From positions 3,469,881 to 3,533,880 of the forward strand of contig NZ_LZNS01000001.1 of assembly GCF_001984575.1 (NCBI RefSeq): a DNA stretch of 64,000 nt, written 5' to 3'. The position numbers and the translations under genes were made by a program. The notes under the pieces were generated by a model, which had not been told where the DNA came from, did no database searches, and worked only from the letters and a program-made list of their open reading frames with translations. The DNA is from Streptomyces sp. MP131-18 (GTDB lineage: Bacteria > Actinomycetota > Actinomycetes > Streptomycetales > Streptomycetaceae). Of this stretch, positions 38,910 to 47,094 are shown in pieces; the stretch's first letter is position 1, and every line of letters begins with the position of its first letter.

Positions 38910-39287
38910 ATGGGCCACGGAGCGAAACCCGCCACGGACCGCACCGCGGCGCCGCACAGCCGCCTGACCGCCGAGAACGCGCCGAAGGTAGCCAGCACCC
39001 TCCAGGCCCTGGCGACCCCCTCCCGCCTGCTGATCCTGGCCCGGCTACGCGAAGGCCCGTGCGCCGCGACGGAGTTGGCCGCCGCGGTCGGCATGGAGCA
39101 GTCCGCCTGCTCGCACCAACTGCGCCTGCTGCGCAACCTCGGCCTGGTCACCGGCACCCGCCGGGGCCGTTCCGTGGTGTACGCGCTCCACGACGACCAC
39201 GTCGCCGAGTTGCTCGACCAGGCCCTCTACCACGTCGAACACCTCAGCCTCGGCCTCACCGACCCCCCGCCGCCGCGGGAGGCGTGA
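38910..39287 (+). CDS. ArsR/SmtB-family metal sensor
   Basis: A 125-residue winged-helix repressor. LQALATPSRLLILARLREGPCAATELAAAVGMEQSACSHQLRLLRNLGLV is the ArsR DNA-binding domain. The C-terminal helix DDHVAELLDQALYHVEH holds Asp, His, His and Glu/His in the spacing of alpha-5 metal sites of Ni/Co and Zn sensors (NmtR/SmtB type). It lies divergent to the P1B-4 ATPase and should repress it until metal binds. Cys-based arsenic sites (CxC) are missing, so arsenic is unlikely. Confidence 0.9.
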   Translation: MGHGAKPATDRTAAPHSRLTAENAPKVASTLQALATPSRLLILARLREGPCAATELAAAVGMEQSACSHQLRLLRNLGLVTGTRRGRSVVYALHDDHVAELLDQALYHVEHLSLGLTDPPPPREA

Positions 39288-39384
39288 CAGGAACGGCATC
39301 GAGGGAGGGCATTCAGGAACGTGGCCCGGCTGACCGTGGTGCCCCGCGCGCGGGGGGAGCCGGTGTGATCGGTATGGTCGTCCT

Positions 39385-39426
39385 ATGGCCTACAACTTCG
39401 TCTTCGTCCGCGTCCGGACCGCCTGA
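39385..39426 (+). CDS. Possible 13-codon leaderless leader peptide
   Basis: MAYNFVFVRVRTA. The -10-like TATGGT (39373-39378) ends 6 nt before the ATG, so the mRNA would start on it. It precedes the alpha/beta hydrolase by 247 nt, the layout of ribosome-controlled attenuators. No family match is known to me. Confidence 0.4.
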   Translation: MAYNFVFVRVRTA

Positions 39427-39673
39427 GACGTGACCCTGCCGGTCGAGTGACCCCACGGCGCCGCCGTGTGCGTGACGCTCGGCCCTGCCTGTCGACGCGC
39501 ACCGACACCGGCTGACGCGGCGGCTGCTTCGCGCTGCCGCCGGCCTTTCCGTGCCCGTCACCGAAGCCCGACGCACCACCCCGTGGCGGGTGGGTCGGCC
39601 TTCTTCTCGCACGACCTTCTCGCACAACGGCGGCCGCACCGCGCATGCCGCCTTCGGAATTGGACTTTTTCTC
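39427..39673 (+). promoter_or_regulatory. Long 5' leader of the alpha/beta hydrolase
   Basis: 247 nt between the short leader ORF and the hydrolase ATG. It contains a hairpin (39570-39600 region) with inner stem CCACCC/GGGTGG, loop CGTGGC and outer CGAC/GTCG, then a pyrimidine-rich TTTTTCTC directly before the start codon (39667-39673). The start has no Shine-Dalgarno, so a structural switch is possible. No known riboswitch class was recognised. Confidence 0.35.
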
Positions 39674-40567
39674 ATGGCTTCTGTCTCAAGCGACTCCCGT
39701 TCGCGACGGGCCGGCGATGCCGGCACCACCTTCGTCCTCGTGCACGGCTCCGGCTCCAACTCGTTCATGTGGAGCCCGGTCCAGCGCGAACTGGCGCTGC
39801 TCGGCCACCGCAGCCTCGCGGTCGACCTGCCGGGGCACGGCTTCGACGCCCAGTACCCGGTCGCCTACCAGGCCCCGCAGGATCTCGACGCCTGGGCCGC
39901 CGAGCCGTCGGCCCTGGCCGGAGTCACCCTCCAGGACAACGTCGACATGGTCGTCGACGTCGTCCGCCGGGTGGCCGAGCACGGGCCGGTCGTCCTGGTG
40001 GGCGCCAGCCTCGGCGGAACCACCATCACCGGAGTGGGGAACGCCGTTCCCGAGCTGGTGAACCGGCTCGTGTACATCTCCGCCTGGTCGTGCGTGCAAC
40101 GGCCGAGCCCCGTCGCGTACATGCAGGAACCCGAGTTCGCCGGCAGCCTGCTGGCCCCCTTGCAGGCGCTGAACGTCGGGGACCCCGCCGCGCTCGGCGT
40201 CGGCCGGGCCAACTACCGCACCGCCGACCCGGCCCTGCTCGCCGCGCTCAAGGCGGCGATCATGGCGGATGGCACGGATGAGCAGTTCCGCGCCTTCCTC
40301 AGCATTCTCCAGCCGGACGAGTCCCTGGCGGTGATGACGGCCGACGCCCGGGGGCACGCGGAGACCTGGGGCACGATCCCGCGCACCTACATCCGGCTCA
40401 CCGGCGACCGGTCGCTGCCGGTCGCCATGCAGGACCGGCTGATCGCCGAGGCGGACGCCCTGACGCCCGGCAACCCCTACGAGGTGCACACCCTGGACAC
40501 CAGCCATGCCGGATTCCTGCTCCGGCCGGCGGGGCCGGCCGGCATCCTCGACCGGCTGACCGTCTGA
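39674..40567 (+). CDS. Alpha/beta hydrolase (esterase / MES-HNL-like)
   Basis: A 297-residue soluble hydrolase. FVLVHGSGSNSFMW holds the oxyanion loop, VLVGASLGGTTITG the nucleophile Ser (~residue 115), and LDTSHAGFLLRP the catalytic His near the C-terminus. The fold resembles the small plant-like methylesterase/hydroxynitrile lyase group common in actinobacteria. No signal peptide. Substrate unknown; the unusual leader suggests it may be induced by something that affects translation, which would fit a detoxifying esterase, but this is speculative. Confidence 0.82.
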   Translation: MASVSSDSRSRRAGDAGTTFVLVHGSGSNSFMWSPVQRELALLGHRSLAVDLPGHGFDAQYPVAYQAPQDLDAWAAEPSALAGVTLQDNVDMVVDVVRRVAEHGPVVLVGASLGGTTITGVGNAVPELVNRLVYISAWSCVQRPSPVAYMQEPEFAGSLLAPLQALNVGDPAALGVGRANYRTADPALLAALKAAIMADGTDEQFRAFLSILQPDESLAVMTADARGHAETWGTIPRTYIRLTGDRSLPVAMQDRLIAEADALTPGNPYEVHTLDTSHAGFLLRPAGPAGILDRLTV

Positions 40568-40597
40568 CCGTCCGAGCCGCGGGGTGGCGGCGCGCCG

Positions 40598-41332
40598 TCA
40601 CCCCTTCTCGGTCCCGGAGGCCACCACCGCCTCGGCGATGGTGGCCTCCGCGGCCGCCTTGTCGACGCCGAGGCCGCCGAGCAGGCCGGTGCCGCCCTCG
40701 AACTCCAGCAGGGCCAGCAGGATGTGCTCGGTGCCGACGTGGGGGTGGCCCATCCGCAGGGCCTCGCGGAAGGTGAGCTCCAGCACCTTCTTGGCGCCGG
40801 GGTCGAAGGGAACGAGGTCGGGCACCTCATCGGCCGCCGGCGGCAGCGCGGCGGTCCCGGCCCGGCGGACGGCTTCCGGCGCGACACCCTGCGCGGTGAT
40901 CGCCCGCACCGCGGTGGCGTCCGGCTCGACGAGGAGGCCGAGCGCCAGGTGCTCGGGGCGGATCAGGTCGTTGCCCGCGGCGTGGGCCTCGTTCTGCGCC
41001 GCCATGACGACGTTCCTGGCCGCCTCGGTGAACCGGCTGAAGCCCTGGGCGGGGTCGAGGTCCCCGGCTTCGCCCGGGCCCTTGGCGACGAAGCGCTTCT
41101 GGGCGGCCTGCCGGGTGACGCCCATGCTGCGGCCGATGTCCGTCCAGGAGGCGCCTGAACGCCGTGCCTGGTCCACGAAATGGCCGATGAGGTGGTCGGC
41201 GACGTCGCCGAGGTGCTCGGCGGCGACGACGGCGCCGGACAACTGGTCCAGGGCGTCGGTGTGCACTTTCTTGATGGCTTCGATCAGGTCGTCGAGCCGG
41301 ACGGGCTGGGTCGTGCGGACTGGATTCGCCAT
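40598..41332 (-). CDS. HTH protein with Clp N-terminal repeat domain
   Basis: A 244-residue protein combining an N-terminal helical/HTH part (SWTDIGRSMGVTRQAAQKRF, ~65-84) with two Clp_N repeats (FTEAARNVVMAAQNEAHAAGNDLIRPEHLALGLL and VLELTFREALRMGHPHVGTEHILLALLEFE). The Clp_N domain in ClpA/ClpC binds adaptors and substrates, but there is no ATPase here. A regulator that links to proteostasis is plausible. It has a leaderless promoter inside two identical palindromes, so it probably controls itself. Downstream of the SARP gene on the same strand. Confidence 0.85.
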   Translation of the reverse strand: MANPVRTTQPVRLDDLIEAIKKVHTDALDQLSGAVVAAEHLGDVADHLIGHFVDQARRSGASWTDIGRSMGVTRQAAQKRFVAKGPGEAGDLDPAQGFSRFTEAARNVVMAAQNEAHAAGNDLIRPEHLALGLLVEPDATAVRAITAQGVAPEAVRRAGTAALPPAADEVPDLVPFDPGAKKVLELTFREALRMGHPHVGTEHILLALLEFEGGTGLLGGLGVDKAAAEATIAEAVVASGTEKG

Positions 41333-41334
41333 GC

Positions 41335-41380
41335 GTCAACCGTAGGTTGACGCTCGACCGAGTGTCAACCCTGGGTTGAC
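41335..41380 (-). promoter_or_regulatory. Twin palindromic operators and leaderless promoter of the Clp_N protein
   Basis: GTCAACC-GTA-GGTTGAC (41335-41351) and GTCAACC-CTG-GGTTGAC (41364-41380) are two copies of one operator. Reading leftward, TTGACA (41363-41368) is the -35 and TACGGT (41339-41344) the -10, 18 bp apart, with the ATG six bases on. A protein bound at both copies would cover the whole promoter. The right copy also encodes the last codons and stop of the SARP gene. Confidence 0.75.
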
Positions 41381-43407
41381 GGCGGTGCCGGTCCGGTGTC
41401 CCCGAGCGCCGCCGCCAGGGCGTCGAGGTGGTCCGCGACCGGGCCCAGGGTGAGCACCCCGCTGCCCGCGCCGGCCAGCTCGCCCGCCGCGGGGGCGAGC
41501 GCCTGCTGGGCGCGGATCATCGTCCGCCGGTCGCCGACGGCGATCGCGGCCCGCGCGGCGAGCGCCCACAGGGCCTCGAACAGCAGGTCGTGCGGCGGGT
41601 CCGGGAGCGCGCGCAGGGCCGCCGCGGCGCAGGCCGCGCGGTCCTCGGCGAGCAGCAGCAGCGGGCGCGCCCACGGTTCGTAGGGCCCGAAGTCGGTGTC
41701 CCGGCCGGTGTCCCGGCCGACGCGGGCCGGCCGGCCGTGCCGCACGCGCAGGCACAGCAGGGCCAGCGGCAGCAGACCGCGTTCCAGGCCAGGCATGCCC
41801 GCGCCGTCCAGCAGCGCGGCGGCGTCCCGGTAGGCCGCCTCCGCCGCCTCCGCCGCCTCCGCTACCTCCGCCGACGCAGGCGTCCGGCAGGTCGCGGCGA
41901 GCCGCAGCGCGCCGTACCACGCGGTGAACACGCCCACGAGCGGCAGTTCGTGCCGTTCCGCCAGGCGCTCGGCAGCGCCCGCGTGGCGGTCGGCCCCGGG
42001 GAAGTCGGCGAGCGCCGCGCGCGCCTGGAGCCGGATCAGGTGCCCCAGCACCTCGTAGGTGACCAGGCCGTTCCGGCCGGCCAGCGCCACCAGCTCGGCG
42101 CCGACCGCGTCCCGGCGCGGCGCCAGGCCCGCGCGGTGGCAGCTCTGCATGAACACCCCGTTGAGGGCGAACGCCAGCAGCCCCTGGTCACCGAGGCGGC
42201 GCGCGATCTCCTCCGCCTCCCCGGCGGCGCGCGCCCCGCGCGCGCCGCCCGTGCCGCGGGATTCCAGCGCGATCGTCGCCAGCAGACGGGCCCGCGCCGC
42301 CGGGTGCGCGTCCGGTGGCAGCGCGGCCAGCGTCCGTTCGGCCGCGGCCACCACGCGCGACGCGAGACGCGGGTCGTCGGAACGGGTCCAGATCGCCGGA
42401 ACGTCGTAGGCGCCGATCACGCGGGCCGTCAGTACCGCGTCGCCCAGCTCCTCGGCCGCCGCGATGGCCGCCTCGCGGTGCTCGCGCGCCGCGGCGAGCC
42501 CGCCGCCGCCGGTCACCGCCAGGTTCCGCAGCAGGCCGACCGTCGATTCGAGCCGGGCGCGCGCCCCGGGCGCAACGGCGCGGTCGTAGGCGGCGGCCGT
42601 CCGCGTCCACACCCGTTCCGCCCGGTCCTCCGGCCCGTGCGGGGCGTCGAGGTGACCGGCGTGCGCCAGGATGTCGGTCTCCAGGCGCAGCAGCCGCGGC
42701 CCCGGGTCCACGCCCAGCTGCTCGACCAGCAGCGTTCTGGCCCGGCGCAGCACCGCGAGCGCGTCCCCCTGGCGGCCGGTGCGGTACAGCGCGAGCGCCA
42801 GCAGGCGCCACGCGTCCTCGCGCCACGGGTGCTCCGCCACGTGCGCGTCCAGGTCCGGCACCGCCTCGGCGTCCCGGCCCAGGCCGAGCAGGGTCTCGGC
42901 GCGGCGCTCCACCGCGTGCAGCCGCAGCTCGCCGAGCCGGGACCGTTCGGCCCCGGCCCAGCCCTCGCCGGCGAAGTCGGCGTAGGCGGGGCCGCGCCAC
43001 AGCGCCAGCGCCTCGTCCAGCACACCGAGCACCTGACCGGGTGCCCGCGCGCCGGGCGCCAGCGCCTGCTCGAAGCGCCAGGCGTCCACCGTTCCCCGGT
43101 CCGCGCGCAGCGCGTACCCCGGGCCCTCCGTGACCAGCAGCCGGGCCGGCGCCCGCGGTGGCCGGTCCGGCTCAAGAGCCCGGCGCAGCGCGGCGACGAA
43201 GGTGCGCACCGCCGGGACCGCCCCCTCGGGCGGCTGCGCCCACAGGTCGCCGACCAGCACCGGAACGGGAACGACGCGGCGGCGGGCGACGATCAGCCGG
43301 GCCAGCACGGCGCGGTGCCGCGGCCCCTTCAGCGGGATGGCGTTCCCGGCGCCGTCCCAGGCCGTCACCGGACCCAGCACCCCGAACGCGACCCGCACCG
43401 TCGCCAT
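41365..43407 (-). CDS. SARP/AfsR-type regulator (OmpR-like wHTH + BTAD + TPR)
   Basis: A 680-residue regulator. Residues 1-~95 are the OmpR_C winged helix (FGVLGPVTAWDGAGNAIPLKGPRHRAVLARLI), ~100-245 the bacterial transcriptional activation domain (LDEALALWRGPAYADFAGEGWAGAERSRLGELRLHAVERR; GRQGDALAVLRRARTLLVEQLGVDPGP), and the remainder are helical TPR-like repeats without the NB-ARC ATPase of AfsR. SARPs usually activate natural-product clusters; none is evident beside it. It is divergent from the dehalogenase-like hydrolase, and its stop codon lies inside the operator of the next gene. Confidence 0.88.
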   Translation of the reverse strand: MATVRVAFGVLGPVTAWDGAGNAIPLKGPRHRAVLARLIVARRRVVPVPVLVGDLWAQPPEGAVPAVRTFVAALRRALEPDRPPRAPARLLVTEGPGYALRADRGTVDAWRFEQALAPGARAPGQVLGVLDEALALWRGPAYADFAGEGWAGAERSRLGELRLHAVERRAETLLGLGRDAEAVPDLDAHVAEHPWREDAWRLLALALYRTGRQGDALAVLRRARTLLVEQLGVDPGPRLLRLETDILAHAGHLDAPHGPEDRAERVWTRTAAAYDRAVAPGARARLESTVGLLRNLAVTGGGGLAAAREHREAAIAAAEELGDAVLTARVIGAYDVPAIWTRSDDPRLASRVVAAAERTLAALPPDAHPAARARLLATIALESRGTGGARGARAAGEAEEIARRLGDQGLLAFALNGVFMQSCHRAGLAPRRDAVGAELVALAGRNGLVTYEVLGHLIRLQARAALADFPGADRHAGAAERLAERHELPLVGVFTAWYGALRLAATCRTPASAEVAEAAEAAEAAYRDAAALLDGAGMPGLERGLLPLALLCLRVRHGRPARVGRDTGRDTDFGPYEPWARPLLLLAEDRAACAAAALRALPDPPHDLLFEALWALAARAAIAVGDRRTMIRAQQALAPAAGELAGAGSGVLTLGPVADHLDALAAALGDTGPAPPSTQG

Positions 43408-43512
43408 CCTTCCCTCGGCACCGCCCCGGCCACGGTAACGCGCTCACCGGCTGCTCATCCGGGCCCGACAGGCTGGAAACATCCAGTTCGGCCACCAGGA
43501 AGGACCAAGACC

Positions 43513-44400
43513 GTGACGCCTGTCATCGAGGGTTTCGACCGGCTGCGGGTGCCCGTCGCCGAGGGCGTGTCCCTGCACGCCGCCGTGGGCGGCTCGGGGC
43601 CGCCGCTCGTGCTGCTGCACGGCTTCCCGCAGACCCACCTCATGTGGCGGCACGTCGCCCCCGCGCTCGCCGCCGACCACACCGTCATCTGCCCCGACCT
43701 GCGCGGCTACGGGGCGAGCGACAAGCCCGCCGCGGCCGACGACACCACCTACGCCAAGCGCACGATGGGACACGACGTCGTCGCGCTGGCCCGCGCCCTC
43801 GGCCACGAGCGCTTCGCACTGGCCGGGCACGACCGCGGCGCCCTCGTCGCCTTCCGCGCCGCGCTCGACCATCCGGCCGCGATCACGCACCTGGCCTGCC
43901 TCGACGTGCTGCCCACCCCCGACATGTGGGACGTGATGCACGGCGTCACCGCGGCCGTCGGCTTCCACCTCTACCTGCTGGCGCAGCCGCCCGGCCTGCC
44001 GGAGGAGCTGATCGCGGGCGCCCCCGACGCGTTCTTCGGCCACTTCCTCGACGTCTGGTCGAACGACTCGGACGCGATCCCCGCCGCCGTTCGCGCGGCC
44101 TACCTGGACGCCTGCCGCCGCGCGGTGCCGTCCATCGTCGCCGACTACCGCGCCTCCGCGGGCATCGACCTCGCCCACGACCTGGCCGACCGGGACGGCG
44201 GCAACCGGCTGCGGATGCCGGTCACCGTGCTCCAGCAGGACTGGGGCGCCGCACTCGGCTACGACGCGGCGGCGCTGTGGCGCGCCTGGGCACCCGGCCT
44301 GCGGCACGTCTCCGTCGACTGGGGCCACTTCATGGCCGAGGCGGCGCCCGCCGGGGTCGCCGCGGAGCTGCGCGCGCTCCTCGCCCGGTCTCCGAGCTGA
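43513..44400 (+). CDS. Alpha/beta hydrolase, haloacetate dehalogenase / epoxide hydrolase-like
   Basis: A 295-residue hydrolase. HGFPQTHLMWRHVAPALA and CPDLRGYGASDKP are the marks of the fluoroacetate dehalogenase/epoxide hydrolase branch, and the nucleophile is Asp in AGHDRGALVAFRAALDHP (~residue 115). The catalytic His is in VDWGHFMAEAAP near the end. The GTG at 43513 has AGGAAGGA 8-9 nt upstream. Divergent from the SARP gene over 105 bp. Whether it cleaves a C-halogen bond or an epoxide cannot be decided. Confidence 0.83.
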   Translation: MTPVIEGFDRLRVPVAEGVSLHAAVGGSGPPLVLLHGFPQTHLMWRHVAPALAADHTVICPDLRGYGASDKPAAADDTTYAKRTMGHDVVALARALGHERFALAGHDRGALVAFRAALDHPAAITHLACLDVLPTPDMWDVMHGVTAAVGFHLYLLAQPPGLPEELIAGAPDAFFGHFLDVWSNDSDAIPAAVRAAYLDACRRAVPSIVADYRASAGIDLAHDLADRDGGNRLRMPVTVLQQDWGAALGYDAAALWRAWAPGLRHVSVDWGHFMAEAAPAGVAAELRALLARSPS

Positions 44401-44467
44401 GCGGGGGCGCGCTGCCTGGACGTGACACACCCGGGCAGGGCGCCCCGGCCGCCCGTAGCCTTGGGGC

Positions 44468-45295
44468 ATGGCCGACAACCACCTGGGGGAGTTCCTGCGC
44501 AGCCGCCGGTCGGGCCTCGGACCCGAGGAGGCCGGCATGGCGAGTTACGGCGCGCGCCGGGTCCCGGGGCTGCGCCGCGAGGAAGTGGCGGTGCTCGCCG
44601 GCATCAACGCCGACTACTACGCGCGCCTGGAGCAGGGGCGCGAACGGCACCCCTCGCCCCAGGTGCTCGACGCGCTCGGCCGCGCCCTCCGGCTCGGCGC
44701 CGACGCCAGGGCGCACCTGCACCGGCTGGCGGGGGCGGTGGCCGCGGGCCCGGCGGAGCCCGTGCCCGACCGGGTCGGCGCGGGGCTGCGGCAGCTGATG
44801 GACTGCTGGCCGGGCACCCCGGCCCTGGTGCTGAACCGGACGCTGGACATCCTCGCCACCAACGCCCTGGCCGCCGCGCTCTACGTGCCTTTCCGGCCCG
44901 CGGACAATCTGGTGCGCATGACCTTCGCGGACCCGGCGGCCCGCGCTTTCCACCGGGACTGGGCCCTGGCCGCCGAGGCGGTCGTGGCCCACCTGCGCCA
45001 CGCCGCGGGCCACGACCCGGACAGCCGGCGGCTGCACCGCCTCGTGCATGAAATGTCCGCGCACAGCGAGGACTTCACCCGCCTGTGGCGCAGCCACACG
45101 GTGCGCGGCAAGACGCAGGAAGCCAAGCGGCTCCGCCATCCCGACGTGGGGCCGCTCACCCTCGCCTACCAGACGTTCGACGTCCGCGAGGCGCCCGGCC
45201 GGCAGCTCGTGGTGTACCACGCGGAGCCGGGCACCCCGAGCGCCGAGGCCCTGCGCCTGCTCGGCACCGCCCGCGCGACACCGGCCCCCGCCTGA
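44468..45295 (+). CDS. XRE-type regulator with MmyB-like ligand-binding domain
   Basis: A 275-residue regulator. The N-terminal HTH is RVPGLRREEVAVLAGINADYYARLEQGRERHPSPQVLDALGRAL (~32-76); the C-terminal ~170 residues are the MmyB-like ligand-binding domain that binds small molecules, possibly fatty acids (VLNRTLDILATNALAAALY; VHEMSAHSEDFTRLWRSHTV). A -10-like TAGCCT (44456-44461) stands 6 nt before the ATG, suggesting a leaderless mRNA. It converges on an SDR gene whose own MmyB-like regulator lies beyond it; the two proteins are paralogues. Confidence 0.9.
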   Translation: MADNHLGEFLRSRRSGLGPEEAGMASYGARRVPGLRREEVAVLAGINADYYARLEQGRERHPSPQVLDALGRALRLGADARAHLHRLAGAVAAGPAEPVPDRVGAGLRQLMDCWPGTPALVLNRTLDILATNALAAALYVPFRPADNLVRMTFADPAARAFHRDWALAAEAVVAHLRHAAGHDPDSRRLHRLVHEMSAHSEDFTRLWRSHTVRGKTQEAKRLRHPDVGPLTLAYQTFDVREAPGRQLVVYHAEPGTPSAEALRLLGTARATPAPA

Positions 45296-45310
45296 ACGGG
45301 CTCCCGCACG

Positions 45311-46078
45311 TCAGTCCCGCAACGCCGCGGGAGCCGAGGCGACGAGCCCGCCGTCGATGACGAGATCCTGCCCGGTGATGTACGAGGCATCGTCCGAGGC
45401 CAGGAAGGCGACGGCCGCCGCGACGTCGTCCGGGTGGCCGAGCAGGCCGAGCGGCACCTCCGCCGTGATGCGCGGCTCAGCGCCGGGATCGGTGACGACG
45501 CCGCGGTACATGTCGGTGTCGATGTAGCCGGGGCTGACGGAGTTGACGCGGATGCCGCGCGGCGCGAGCCCGGTCCCGAGCGTGCGGGCGAGATTGTGCA
45601 CGGCCGCCTTGCTCGCGGCGTACACCGAGGCCGCGGGCAGGCCGCGGTGGAGCGTCCAGGAGGCGTTGATGACGACCGAGCCGCCCTCCCGCAGCAGCGG
45701 CAGCGCCTTGGTCACGGTGAAGAACACGCCCTTGAAGTTGACATCGACGGTGTGGTCGAAGTCGGCTTCCGTGACCGAGTCGCCCGGCACGAACGACGCC
45801 ACGCCCGCGTTGGCGAACACGGCGTCGAGGCTGCCGCGCCACTCCCCGGCCCGGCGCATGAGCAGGTCGAGGTCGGCCTGCGCCCCGGCGTCCGCGCGGA
45901 CGGCGAGGACCCGTTCCGTTCCGGAGCCGAGGCGGTCGGCCGCGGCGTCGAGCCGGGGCTGGTCGCGGCCGGTGATGATGACGTGGGCGCCCTCGTCGAG
46001 CAGCCTGCGCGCGGCCGAGAAGCCGATGCCGCTGGTGCCGCCGGTGATCAGGACCGTCTTGTTGGTGAATCGCTTCAT
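45311..46078 (-). CDS. Short-chain dehydrogenase/reductase (SDR)
   Basis: A 255-residue classical SDR oxidoreductase. VLITGGTSGIGFSAARRLL binds the cofactor, FANAGVAS is the NAG motif, VVINASW carries the active Ser, and YAASKAA the Tyr and Lys. An Arg in ITGRDQP after strand 2 suggests NADP(H). Substrate unknown. Its ATG overlaps the stop of the upstream MmyB-like regulator gene (ATGA), so regulator and enzyme form one operon; such SDRs are often the target of the linked regulator. Confidence 0.9.
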   Translation of the reverse strand: MKRFTNKTVLITGGTSGIGFSAARRLLDEGAHVIITGRDQPRLDAAADRLGSGTERVLAVRADAGAQADLDLLMRRAGEWRGSLDAVFANAGVASFVPGDSVTEADFDHTVDVNFKGVFFTVTKALPLLREGGSVVINASWTLHRGLPAASVYAASKAAVHNLARTLGTGLAPRGIRVNSVSPGYIDTDMYRGVVTDPGAEPRITAEVPLGLLGHPDDVAAAVAFLASDDASYITGQDLVIDGGLVASAPAALRD

Positions 46079-46995
46079 ACCGGAGAGCGTCGGACGTCCG
46101 GCGCGGACGCGGCAGTGCCGACCGGGCCTGGGTCCGGCACCACCACCCTCGCGTCCCGCGCCAGCAGCGCCGCGAGCCTGGCCTCCGTGCCCGTGCCCGG
46201 CACGGGGGTGTGCAGCAGCAGCCGGTCGCCCGGCAGTTCGGGCAGGGGCAGCGCCGTGTACTCGAAGGTCAGCGTCCCGTGCCCGGGGATGTCCAGCGCC
46301 TTGGTGCCGTGGGTGGAGCTGCCCACGGGGAGTTCCGCCCAGATCGCGGCGAAGTCGGGGCTGACGGCGCACATGTCGGCGGCCAGGCGGCCGAACTCCG
46401 GGTCGTCCGGGTACCGGGCGGCGTCCGCCCGGAACTGGCCGACGATCTCCCGCGCCGCCTCCCGCCAGTGCGCGAGCGCCGCGCGGTAGCGGGCGCTGGT
46501 GAAGAAGGTGACCAGGCAGTTGTAGTCGTTCTCGTCGCACAGGAACGCCTGCGCAGCGGCGCGGTTGAACGCCACCACGTTCCAGTGCCGGTCGATGACG
46601 TACGCGGGCCGCGGCAGCCAGCCGTCCAGCAGCCGCCGCAGCGGCTCGGGAACCGGCCGACCGGACGGCGCCGACCGCGGCGGGTTGAGACCGGCGAGGA
46701 GATACAGGTGCTCCCGCTCCGCGGCGTCGAGCCGGAGCACCCGTGCGATGGCGTCCAGCACGTCGGCCGACACGTTGATGTCGCGCCCCTGCTCCAGCCA
46801 CGTGTACCAGGAGACCCCCACCCCGGCGAGCACCGCCACCTCTTCCCGCCGCAGTCCCGGCGTCCGGCGCCCTCCGCCCCCGGGCATGCCCACGTCCTTC
46901 GGCGTCAGCCGGGCCCGCCGCGACCGCAGGAACTCCCGCATCTCGGCCCTGCGCCGCTGCCGCGCGTCGGCGGAAAGCTCTGACCTGCTGCCCAT
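46075..46995 (-). CDS. XRE-type regulator with MmyB-like domain, linked to the SDR
   Basis: A 306-residue paralogue of the regulator at 44468. The HTH is RRTPGLRREEVAVLAGVGVSWYTWLEQGRDINVSADVLDAIARVL; the ligand domain includes AYVIDRHWNVVAFNRAAAQAFL and SSTHGTKALDIPGHGTLTFEY. A -10-like TACCAT (47002-47007) stands 6 nt before the ATG at 46995, a leaderless arrangement. The SDR gene follows by ATGA overlap and is the likely target. Divergent from the ABC exporter genes by 99 bp. Confidence 0.9.
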   Translation of the reverse strand: MGSRSELSADARQRRRAEMREFLRSRRARLTPKDVGMPGGGGRRTPGLRREEVAVLAGVGVSWYTWLEQGRDINVSADVLDAIARVLRLDAAEREHLYLLAGLNPPRSAPSGRPVPEPLRRLLDGWLPRPAYVIDRHWNVVAFNRAAAQAFLCDENDYNCLVTFFTSARYRAALAHWREAAREIVGQFRADAARYPDDPEFGRLAADMCAVSPDFAAIWAELPVGSSTHGTKALDIPGHGTLTFEYTALPLPELPGDRLLLHTPVPGTGTEARLAALLARDARVVVPDPGPVGTAASAPDVRRSPV

Positions 46996-47094
46996 CCGCC
47001 CATGGTAGGCAGGGGCTCACTACCGCCGCAGGGCCGCATGGGGGAGCATCGGTGCGCAGGCCGGGAGGGGCGGGCGGGACACGAGAGGCGGGAC

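Noticed and set aside
41365-44400. A natural-product cluster around the SARP-type regulator
   Set aside because: No synthase, carrier protein or tailoring set lies beside it; the neighbours are a hydrolase and a Clp_N protein.
43513-44400. Calling the hydrolase a fluoroacetate dehalogenase outright
   Set aside because: The Asp nucleophile and HGFPQT motif are shared with epoxide hydrolases; the halide-binding residues could not be assigned by eye.
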